This document shows, one piece after another, positions 35,296 through 42,662 of a stretch of 55,191 nucleotides of DNA. The position numbers and the translations under genes are program-made. The notes beneath the pieces are model-generated. The model did not search any database, was not told the DNA's origin, and was given only the letters and a program-made list of their open reading frames with translations. Source of the stretch: Nitrospirota bacterium (GTDB lineage Bacteria; Nitrospirota; Nitrospiria; SBBL01; JAADHI01); NCBI GenBank assembly GCA_029261195.1, contig JAJDBU010000038.1, positions 1 to 55,191 on the forward strand. The letters run 5' to 3'. Within the stretch, counting starts at the first letter, position 1. Each line of letters begins with the position of its first letter.

Positions 35296-37590
35296 GTGAC
35301 ACGTTTCAGAAAAGCGTTTGCCTTCGGGTTTTTTACAGGACTGCTCGGGGTGGGCGTGGCTTTCAATCCTGTCGGCCTGGGTCTTGAAGAAAATTTTGGC
35401 CTGAGTTTGTTATTTAATCTGCGAGGCGCAAGAGCCGCGCCCGAAGAAGTTGTTGTCATTGCTCTTGATAAACGGTCGGCAGACCAACTCAATCTCCCTC
35501 GGGATACTAGAAAGTGGCCCCGATCCTACCACGCAAAATTGATTGATCGTTTAAGCGATGAAGGTGCGAGTGTCATTGCTTTTGATATCTTGTTCAAAGA
35601 GAAGCGCGAGAATGATGCTCTGCTAAGAGAAGCCATTGAGGATGCCGGAAATGTTGTCCTGATTGAAACGATCGAAAAAGAAAGCCTTCATCTAAACAAG
35701 CGCCTGGATCAGGGGGCCGGGAAGGTGGTATTAGAAAAACTTGTCCCTCCGACCCCGGAAATTGCGGCTGCTGCGCTATCACTGGCCCCTTTTCCTCTAC
35801 CGAAAGTCCCGGCCAGAGTAAATCAGTTTTGGACCTTTAAACATGTGAGCGTTGATTTTCCAACGATGCCCGTCGTTGTTTTTCAGATTTTTGCCTTAAA
35901 CGTTTTTGATGAAATGCACTCGCTTTTTGAAAAAGTCTTAAGCCAAGCCAATCTCAACAATGCCAAGCAAGAGCAGATAAACGATGCTTCTATCGCCTTA
36001 ACGAAAAAGTTGCTCACCCGGACAAAAGTTGAACTGATCAATGACAAAAAAATTAATCAATATATCCAAAACCTGAAGGCAATCCTGGGGAAAGAGACAT
36101 TTGTCTCTGGAAAGATGAAGGCAGCCTTGCAGAACCCGGCGCTAAAATATTCTGATCGCCTAAAGGCCGTCATCAATATGTATACAGCCGGCAAAACGCG
36201 CTACCTCAATTTTTACGGACCTCCGGGCACAATTACAACAGTTCCGTTTTATCAAGCGCTTCAAGGGTCGGCTAAGAGCGAAGAGGGTTTAAGCCCCTTT
36301 GATTTTAAGGGCAAGGCCGTCTTTATCGGATCTTCCGAAAGGCTTCCCGACTCTAGAAAAAAAGATGATTTTCATACAGTCTTTTCCCAAGAAACGGGTT
36401 TGTATCTGAGCGGCGTCGAGATTGCCGCAACCGCATTTGCCAACCTACTCAAAGAAAGTTCACTTCGCCTTTTATCTCCCGCATTCCACCTTTTTACCCT
36501 CTTGCTGTGGGGCTGTATCGTCGCAATGCTCTGGTTCTTGCTTTCTCCAGTCAAAGCGTTTTTCTCTACGGTCGGAGCGACTTTATTATTGATTGGCATT
36601 GCTTACAGGCAATTTGAATCTTCCGGGCTTTGGTACCCGGTGATCATTCCGCTCTTTGTCCAGATGCCGATTGCGATTATGGGCGCGTTGCTTTGGAATT
36701 TTGCTGATGCAAAAAAAGAACAGCGACAGATAAAAAAGGCCTTTGCGTATTATCTGCCCGATAAAGTTGTTGAGCGATTATCCGGGCGTATTGAGCTTCT
36801 CAATACTGAGCAGCAGATCGTTGAGGGCATTGTCTTGTATTCAGACATCGAAAATTACACCGTGTTGTCGGAATCAATGCCTCCAAAGGATCTGGCTGCA
36901 TTGATGAGCAATTATTATGAAACCATTTTTGCCCCGGTAGAAAAGTACGGCGGGATTGTGCTGAATGTGACAGGCGATGCCATGCTCGCCATTTGGACAG
37001 GCGCTGAGTTAACGGCAGGACTCAAGCGGCAAGCGTGTAGCACGGCGATTGCGATGGCTGAAGTCCTTGATCGATTTAATCAAGATTCCGGACGGATCAA
37101 ACTCCGCACCCGGATCGGAATCCACTGTGGAGAGATTTTTCTTGGCAATATCGGGGGTGGTCACCGACTCGAATATACCGCAATCGGAGATACGGCCAAT
37201 ACAGCGTCACGCATAGAAGGTCTGAACAAATATCTGAACACAGACTTATTGATCTCGCAGGTCATGCGAGAGGATCTGGACGGATTTTTAACAAGGCCAC
37301 TCGGCGTTTTTTTAATGGCTGGAAAACGGAAGCCGCTCATCATTCATGAGCTTGTTTCTTATTTGGAGCATTGCCATATCGAACAAGAGGAACTTTGCCG
37401 CTTGTTTTCATCCGGCCTTGAGTTATACAGGGAGCGGTGTTGGCGTGAAGCCCTTGAATATTTTTCAAAAGTCCTGAATGCGAAGAGAGAAGACGGCCCC
37501 AGCCTCTTGTACATCAAGCAGTGTCAACACAATATAAAAAATCCGCCACCCCCTTCCTGGGATGGCGTCATTCAGCTCGAAAAAAAATAA
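35296..37590 (+). CDS. CHASE2-domain adenylate/guanylate cyclase
   Basis: 764-residue inner-membrane receptor cyclase. After an N-terminal membrane helix there is a large periplasmic CHASE2 domain (about 40-400; VVVIALDKRSADQL, ASVIAFDILF, KAVFIGSS), then three membrane helices (about 400-480) and a cytosolic class III cyclase domain (about 510-690). Metal-binding Asp residues are in LYSDIENYT (about 517) and TGDAMLAIW (about 561). HRLEYTAIGDTANTASRIEGLNKY carries the substrate/transition-state region. It probably makes cAMP, since the TAIGDT context resembles the CHASE2 adenylate cyclase group, but cGMP cannot be excluded. The start is GTG. The next gene is a FecR-TPR-barrel protein. Confidence 0.93.
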   Translation: MTRFRKAFAFGFFTGLLGVGVAFNPVGLGLEENFGLSLLFNLRGARAAPEEVVVIALDKRSADQLNLPRDTRKWPRSYHAKLIDRLSDEGASVIAFDILFKEKRENDALLREAIEDAGNVVLIETIEKESLHLNKRLDQGAGKVVLEKLVPPTPEIAAAALSLAPFPLPKVPARVNQFWTFKHVSVDFPTMPVVVFQIFALNVFDEMHSLFEKVLSQANLNNAKQEQINDASIALTKKLLTRTKVELINDKKINQYIQNLKAILGKETFVSGKMKAALQNPALKYSDRLKAVINMYTAGKTRYLNFYGPPGTITTVPFYQALQGSAKSEEGLSPFDFKGKAVFIGSSERLPDSRKKDDFHTVFSQETGLYLSGVEIAATAFANLLKESSLRLLSPAFHLFTLLLWGCIVAMLWFLLSPVKAFFSTVGATLLLIGIAYRQFESSGLWYPVIIPLFVQMPIAIMGALLWNFADAKKEQRQIKKAFAYYLPDKVVERLSGRIELLNTEQQIVEGIVLYSDIENYTVLSESMPPKDLAALMSNYYETIFAPVEKYGGIVLNVTGDAMLAIWTGAELTAGLKRQACSTAIAMAEVLDRFNQDSGRIKLRTRIGIHCGEIFLGNIGGGHRLEYTAIGDTANTASRIEGLNKYLNTDLLISQVMREDLDGFLTRPLGVFLMAGKRKPLIIHELVSYLEHCHIEQEELCRLFSSGLELYRERCWREALEYFSKVLNAKREDGPSLLYIKQCQHNIKNPPPPSWDGVIQLEKK

Positions 37591-37710
37591 TCCAAAAACA
37601 CCCCCCTGTAAAACCGCTTTTGAAAACAATACAAGCTCAGATTTTTCCCAAGAAGAACACGCACTATCGCAGCTTGTTTCTAAACTTCTTCCGATTACAT
37701 CATAAATATC

Positions 37711-37739
37711 TTGACAAATACCCCCATAGTTGATAGTTC
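37711..37739 (+). promoter_or_regulatory. Candidate promoter for the FecR-TPR-barrel gene
   Basis: Perfect TTGACA (37711-37716), 17-bp spacer, TAGTTC (37734-37739). The -10 is weak. It would give a leader of about 200 bases. Confidence 0.45.
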
Positions 37740-37837
37740 CACCGTCTGCGTAAGAGATGCGTTCTGCATCATAGACTTATGCAAACCGCCACCATAAAAT
37801 CACGACCCCTCTGACAAGTTTATTTAAAAAAACATCT

Positions 37838-37864
37838 GCGACCTAAAGATCGCTTTGTTTTTTT
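37838..37864 (+). terminator. Weak terminator-like element in the FecR leader
   Basis: GCGA (37838-37841) and TCGC (37850-37853) pair around 8 bases and are followed by TTTG and a run of T. The stem is too short for a confident terminator. It could be an attenuator or the end of the cyclase transcript. Confidence 0.25.
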
Positions 37865-37941
37865 ATCCGATGCGAGTGATGCTTCGTTTAACACTTTGAA
37901 TCACCCCATTAAGACACCCGAGGGACCTACAAAGGAATACC

Positions 37942-40900
37942 ATGAAAATAAAAAAGACAGCCCCTTCTTTCGAGCGAAAAAATCCATTCTTGAGTCCTTG
38001 TACCTTGATCCTTTTTGTGGGTCTGATGATATTGAACCCCCTTTCCGTTTGGGCTGCGGACTGTGAACCCTGGCTTGCTAAGTTGGTTTCGATTGAAGGG
38101 GAGGTGAAAGCCCGGAAGGCCGGAGAAGAAAGTTGGCAGACCGTAAAAGTCAACAAAACTTTTTGCCGTGGGGAAGCCCTTCAGGTTGGAAAAAACAGTC
38201 GTGCGGCGGCGCTTCTCAGCGACCATAGTCTGGTGCGTCTGGATGCGCAAAGCCTACTGACTTTCACTGGCGAGCGACAACAACAAGGCTTTTGGGTGGA
38301 ATTGCTCAAAGGCATCGGCCACTTCATCAGCCGGGTGCCGCGCAGCTTGAATATTTCGACGCCATTCGTAAATGCGAGCGTGGAAGGAACAGAATTTTTA
38401 GTTCGCGTTGGTACAGATACCGCTTTTCTAAGCGTTTTTGAAGGGGCAGTCACCGCACAAAATAAGCACGGGTCTTTAAAACTCACCAGTGGGGAATCGG
38501 CGACTGTGGGCGCAGGTCAGGCGCCTATCATCCAGCAAGTGATCCGACCGCGTGAGAATGTGCAATGGGCATTGTATTACCCCGCGATATTGCAGTTCGA
38601 TCGTAAAACCTTTGCCGGACAGCCAGCCGGGGCATGGCAATCACGGGCAGCACAATCCATCTCATTATTTACAGAAGGGGCGATTCCTCAAGCCCTTGAC
38701 GCTCTATCTGAAATCGGCAAGAAAATAGACGATGCGAGGTTTTTTAATTATCGCGCCTCATTACGGCTTGCTGTGGGACAAGTGGCCGGGGCGCAGAGCG
38801 ATCTTGATCAGAGCCTTGCCCTCACTCCGAACGACGGTGATGCGCTTGCTCTCAAGGCTGTGATTGCAGTGGTTCAGAACGACCGGGAGGGGGCCTTAGC
38901 CCTTTCAGAACAGGCTCTGACTGCGGCGCCAAATTCGGTCGGGCCGCTGCTTGCCCGCTCCTATGCCTTGCAAAGCAATTTTCAACTTGCAAAAGCCCGT
39001 GAAGCGCTGGAATCAGCCGTGGCGCAAGAGCCCGAAAATGCCCTTGCCTGGTCGCGATTGTCAGAACTCCGATTGATGTTTCGCGATTTGAAGGCCGCGC
39101 TTACAGCGGCAGAAAAGGCCGTTGCAATCAATCCCAATGTCGTACGCGCGCAGACCGTGCTCGGTTTTGCGCAATTAATGCAAATCGATACAGAGGCGGC
39201 AAAACAGTCCTTTGAAAAAGCCATGCGACTGGATCAGGCTTCACCGCTTGTCCGGCTGGGTTTAGGTCTGACCCTGATTCGTGAGGGCAATCTGAAAGCG
39301 GGGCGAAAGGAAATTGAAATTGCGGCGATGCTCGATCCAAGTAACGCCCTGATTCGGAGCTATCTTGGAAAAGCCTATTATGAAGAAAAGCGCGAGGACT
39401 TGGCTGACGAACAATATCGAATGGCCCGCGAGCTTGATGCAAATGATCCGACGCCTGATCTTTATAGCGCAATATTAAATCAAACCCGGAATCGTCCGGT
39501 GGAGGCATTGAAAGAGATTGAACGGTCGATTGCTTTAAATAAAAACCGCGCGGTCTATCGATCCCGCTTGTTGTTGGATGAAGACCTGGCTGCCCGGAGC
39601 GTCAGTCTGGCGCGCATCTATGATGATTTGGGTTTTCAGCAATTGGCCCTTGTGGAAGCCTGGAACTCGCTGAACAGCGATCCGGCAAACTATTCCGCCC
39701 ACCGCTTCCTGGCCGATTCCTACAAGGCGCTTCCCCGCTCGGAGATCGCAAAAAACAGCGCTCTGCTAATGGCTCAATTATTACAACCGCTGAACATTAA
39801 TCCCGTGCAGCCCGGTCTGAGCGACATTGACACAGCCATCCTGAGCGGAACGGGCCTTCGAGACCCTTCTTTTAATGAGTTGGACCAGCTTTTTAACCGC
39901 GACCGCTTTCACTTTCTTTCTTCGGGAGTATGGGGTGAAAATGGTCTCTTCGGCGAAGAAGCAATCTTGAGTGGCCTTCATGGCCGATCTTCTTACAGCT
40001 TTGGACAATCCTATCAGGAATCCGATGGGTTTCGAGCCAATAACGGTTTCACACAAAAAAATATCACCGCCTTTGCCCAGATGCGCCTGACAGCTCGTAC
40101 AAGTATTCAAGCTGAGTTTCGACGTAGCGAAACCGAAAAGGGAGACCTTAATCTCAACTTTGATCCAGATGATTTTTCAAAATTCTCTAAGAAAAAAAGG
40201 GAAGTTGAAACCTACCGGCTTGGTTTTCATCAAATCCTCTCCCCTCGCTCAAACATCATTGCCACTTTCTTCTATCGAGATTCAAAGGAGGATGGGCTCT
40301 CAGAGCTTCTTCCTGACCCTCCCTTCATCACTGGCGGTTCAATAAGGGCTCTCCTAGAAGCACGAGGTTATAGCGGTGAGATCCAGCATTTATTTGTGAG
40401 GGAACATACAAATATTATTACTGGTTTGGGTCATTTTGACGGAGACAGTATACCTAATATTATTGCAAATATTTTATCTCCTATCCCGGCACTAGCTGGG
40501 GAAAAGATTATCGATGACAAAAAAACTCGTGACCGTCATACCAACCTCTATCTTTATTCCATCACCAATGTTTTTCCAAACACCACACTCACTCTAGGTG
40601 GCAGCGGTGACTTCTTCGATGGCATTCCAAGAAACCGTGATCAATTTAATCCAAAACTGGGTCTCACTTTAAGGCCGAAGCCTTCAACGAGCCTCCGTAT
40701 AGCGGCCTTTAGAACCCTCAAAAGATTGCTTGTAGCGAATCAAACGATTGAACCGACGCAGGTGGCTGGTTTTCAGCAGTTTTTCGATGACACAAATGGT
40801 ACAGATGCTTGGCGTTTTGGCGCGGCAGTCGACCAGGAGTTTTCAAAAACACTCTTTGGTGGAATCGAAGTCACTACACGGGATGTGGAAGTGCCTCAAG

Positions 40901-41370
40901 TTCCCAGCCCAGGCCTTCCTTCGGAAGTGAAGAGGGATGAACGCCGGGGACGTGCTTATCTCTACTGGGCCCCGCATCCCCAGCTTTCAGCCAGTGCAGA
41001 ATATCTCTATGAACGTCTCGATTCAGAGGACTTTACAAACCCCTTCAATCCAAAAGTTAAAACGCAACGCTTTCCTCTGGGCATCAACTATTATCTCCCA
41101 AACGGGTTTTTCACCCGAATCAAAGGTACCTTCATTGATCAAGAGGGGATGTTTAAAGATGTCGCATCGGGTAAATTCTTAGACGACGGCGACAGGTTTT
41201 GGTTGGTGGATGCCTCGGTCGGTTACCGCTTGCCGAAGCGTTTGGGCTTCTTAACACTGGCGGTTAAAAACCTACTCGACGAAAAATTTCGATTCCAAGA
41301 GACTGATCTCGGGAATCCATCCATCCAAGCGGAGCGCCTAGTTTTTAGTAAACTGACACTGGCGTTTTAG
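37942..41370 (+). CDS. FecR domain - TPR - C-terminal beta-barrel fusion protein
   Basis: 1142 residues. A signal peptide (about 1-38, ending SVWAA) is followed by a FecR domain (about 48-190: VSIEGEVKARKAGEESWQTV, RAAALLSDHSLVRLDAQSLLTF, NASVEGTEFLVRV). A long TPR array follows (about 235-640, many units such as ALAWSRLSELRLMFRDLKAALTAAEKA). The last 500 residues are amphipathic strands of a large outer-membrane barrel related to TonB-dependent receptors, closing with LTLAVKNLLDEKFRFQETD and a terminal F. No plug domain or TonB box is seen. Layout suggests a periplasmic scaffold joined to an outer-membrane pore, like TPR-barrel exporters. A good AAGGAA ribosome binding site precedes the ATG. 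It follows the CHASE2 cyclase and precedes a small peptide gene. Confidence 0.85.
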   Translation: MKIKKTAPSFERKNPFLSPCTLILFVGLMILNPLSVWAADCEPWLAKLVSIEGEVKARKAGEESWQTVKVNKTFCRGEALQVGKNSRAAALLSDHSLVRLDAQSLLTFTGERQQQGFWVELLKGIGHFISRVPRSLNISTPFVNASVEGTEFLVRVGTDTAFLSVFEGAVTAQNKHGSLKLTSGESATVGAGQAPIIQQVIRPRENVQWALYYPAILQFDRKTFAGQPAGAWQSRAAQSISLFTEGAIPQALDALSEIGKKIDDARFFNYRASLRLAVGQVAGAQSDLDQSLALTPNDGDALALKAVIAVVQNDREGALALSEQALTAAPNSVGPLLARSYALQSNFQLAKAREALESAVAQEPENALAWSRLSELRLMFRDLKAALTAAEKAVAINPNVVRAQTVLGFAQLMQIDTEAAKQSFEKAMRLDQASPLVRLGLGLTLIREGNLKAGRKEIEIAAMLDPSNALIRSYLGKAYYEEKREDLADEQYRMARELDANDPTPDLYSAILNQTRNRPVEALKEIERSIALNKNRAVYRSRLLLDEDLAARSVSLARIYDDLGFQQLALVEAWNSLNSDPANYSAHRFLADSYKALPRSEIAKNSALLMAQLLQPLNINPVQPGLSDIDTAILSGTGLRDPSFNELDQLFNRDRFHFLSSGVWGENGLFGEEAILSGLHGRSSYSFGQSYQESDGFRANNGFTQKNITAFAQMRLTARTSIQAEFRRSETEKGDLNLNFDPDDFSKFSKKKREVETYRLGFHQILSPRSNIIATFFYRDSKEDGLSELLPDPPFITGGSIRALLEARGYSGEIQHLFVREHTNIITGLGHFDGDSIPNIIANILSPIPALAGEKIIDDKKTRDRHTNLYLYSITNVFPNTTLTLGGSGDFFDGIPRNRDQFNPKLGLTLRPKPSTSLRIAAFRTLKRLLVANQTIEPTQVAGFQQFFDDTNGTDAWRFGAAVDQEFSKTLFGGIEVTTRDVEVPQVPSPGLPSEVKRDERRGRAYLYWAPHPQLSASAEYLYERLDSEDFTNPFNPKVKTQRFPLGINYYLPNGFFTRIKGTFIDQEGMFKDVASGKFLDDGDRFWLVDASVGYRLPKRLGFLTLAVKNLLDEKFRFQETDLGNPSIQAERLVFSKLTLAF

Positions 41371-41522
41371 GCGAAAATAGAATGAGTTCTACATTTAACC
41401 GGGCGACTATTTATGGAAGGGGGTGATTAGCGAAAGAGATCAGAGCAAAATCAATTTCAATACCAACTAGGATGTAAGTAGTCAAATCACTTAATCATTG
41501 CAATTTATTCATGGAGGAAAAA

Positions 41523-41729
41523 ATGGCAGATGAATATACAGAAGTAAAATTAGCAGTCTATCCTGACGGAAAAGTAACAGTCTTAAACCCGAGCGAACCA
41601 CCGATAGTCATGAAACCTGGAGATCCACCCTTTGTCCCTCCGAAGGGAATTACAGCGACAAACACAATTGGGGTTATTCGCTCCAACCCAACCTATATTT
41701 GTGTTGGTGGGACAATTTATTGCATTTAA
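41523..41729 (+). CDS. 68-residue peptide with Cys-containing hydrophobic C-terminus
   Basis: ATG 41523 is chosen because GGAGG lies 6 bp upstream; the earlier in-frame ATG at 41511 overlaps that site. The peptide has a charged N-terminus (MADEYTEVKLAVYPDGKVTV), a Pro-rich middle (EPPIVMKPGDPPFVPPKG) and a C-terminus NPTYICVGGTIYCI with two Cys. No signal peptide is present. The leader-plus-Cys-rich-core look is that of a processed or exported peptide, but no maturation enzyme was recognised. It lies about 150 bp after the FecR-barrel gene in the same direction and may belong to it. I do not recognise a family. Confidence 0.6.
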   Translation: MADEYTEVKLAVYPDGKVTVLNPSEPPIVMKPGDPPFVPPKGITATNTIGVIRSNPTYICVGGTIYCI

Positions 41730-41846
41730 CCCTTTTGGAGAAACTCTAGACGGGGAATCTATCTCGCTATTTGACTTGAGTCGCAGGTCATATCGTGAAG
41801 AGTCGGGGGTGCCATTTTTTTGAGAGCGTCCCCGGCTTACTCTCCC

Positions 41847-42001
41847 TTACGCATCGTTATCCATCTTCGCTTCCAAACAACGTCGTTTTTCATCACCCTC
41901 CAAAAGGCGGCGGGTGATGGCCTTAACAAAGAGGCTTAACCATTCGGTGCGATGCAATTCACCTTCCAACTCCTCCCGCGTGACCACGATCAACGAAACC
42001 G
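41847..42001 (-). pseudogene. Truncated second copy of the kinase gene 3' end
   Basis: About 155 bp that match the 3' end of the Ser/Thr kinase gene (42663-44072) almost base for base in the first two thirds, with roughly six mismatches over 115 bases by eye. Translated on the minus strand it gives VSLIVVTREELEGELHRTEWLSLFVKAITRRLLEGDEK, then a diverged tail and TAA at 41847. It lacks any start. Homology stops abruptly at 42001. It is the last helix region of a cyclic-nucleotide-binding domain and lies downstream of the toxin gene. Confidence 0.85.
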
Positions 42002-42035
42002 GAAGCAATTTAGCCCGAAATTCGGCTTGAGCTTG

Positions 42036-42326
42036 TTATCCTTTAGTTCGGTCGTGTGCTTTTTTATACACCTTCCCTCGCTCCCTTTTTCCGATCGCAA
42101 GGACATAGATGACAAGATGTTGATCAGAAATCTCATAGACCAATCTATAGCCAGCCGATCGTAGTTTAATTTTGTATACGTTCTCAAAACCGCTCAGTCT
42201 GCTTGCCGGGACATGAGGATTCCTCAGGCGTTCTTTCAATTTCTTTTTGAATTGTTGTTGAAGAGGCGAAGACAGTTTCTTCCATTCTTTTAGGGCAATC
42301 GGAAGAAACTTGAGACTATAAATCAT
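42036..42326 (-). CDS. RelE/ParE-family toxin
   Basis: 96 residues from ATG 42326; the start overlaps the antitoxin end by 11 bp. The RelE fold pattern is clear: YSLKFLPIALKEWKKLSSPLQQQFKKKLKERL, PHVPASRLSGFENVYKIKLRSAGYRLVYEI and VIYVLAIGKRERGKVYKKA. The C-terminal GKRERxKVY motif carries basic catalytic residues of RelE-type ribosome-dependent mRNA interferases. It pairs with the Phd-like antitoxin upstream. Confidence 0.92.
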   Translation of the reverse strand: MIYSLKFLPIALKEWKKLSSPLQQQFKKKLKERLRNPHVPASRLSGFENVYKIKLRSAGYRLVYEISDQHLVIYVLAIGKRERGKVYKKAHDRTKG

Positions 42327-42567
42327 CAAGTGCTATCGCAACAGCGCTCCCCAGGTCTTTTCTGCGGGTTTTTACAAGTTTTCCTAATTCATAGTCGTCT
42401 AAAAGATCCATCATCCACTCATAAGTGTCTGCGGGTATCAGATAGGCCGTAGGCTTGTTGTGATTTAAAATCGCAACGGGAGAGCCCTCAGCTTCATTTA
42501 ACAGGGCCGTTGGATTCTTCTTTAGCTCAGAGATACTTGCAGAACAATTGGCGAAAATCTGTTTCAT
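42316..42567 (-). CDS. Phd/YefM-family antitoxin
   Basis: 83 residues from ATG 42567, which has TGGAGGCA upstream. The N-terminal DNA-binding domain shows ASISELKKNPTALLNEAEGSPVAILNHNKPTAYLIP, the typical Phd/YefM sequence. The C-terminal part (WMMDLLDDYELGKLVKTRR) wraps the toxin. Such antitoxins repress their own operon. The pair sits between the kinase gene and a copy of the kinase 3' end. Confidence 0.92.
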   Translation of the reverse strand: MKQIFANCSASISELKKNPTALLNEAEGSPVAILNHNKPTAYLIPADTYEWMMDLLDDYELGKLVKTRRKDLGSAVAIALDDL

Positions 42568-42662
42568 CAATGCCTCCATAAAAGACCTGAATTAAGCGCT
42601 GACTTTAGATCATTTATGAGGCAAAATCAAACGAACGCGGGCTTAGGCAGTGAGTAAAAATT

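Larger units (their letters stand above)
37591..37941. other. 351-bp intergenic region before the FecR-TPR-barrel gene
   Basis: It contains a promoter-like TTGACA-N17-TAGTTC (37711-37739), then a leader of about 200 bases. The leader includes a 5-bp stem GATGC/GCATC near 37755-37770 and a GCGA/TCGC pair followed by a T-rich run at 37838-37864. I found no known riboswitch pattern; in particular the c-di-GMP GEMM core was not seen. Confidence 0.5.

Noticed and set aside
37740-37941. c-di-GMP (GEMM) riboswitch in the FecR leader
   Set aside because: The conserved GEMM core segments are not present.
41632-41823. 63-residue frame overlapping the Cys peptide gene
   Set aside because: It lacks a ribosome binding site and lies in another frame over the better-supported peptide gene.
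41730-42662. Integrase, transposase or attachment site for the toxin-antitoxin module
   Set aside because: Only the duplicated kinase 3' end was found; no recombinase gene or target-site repeat is visible.
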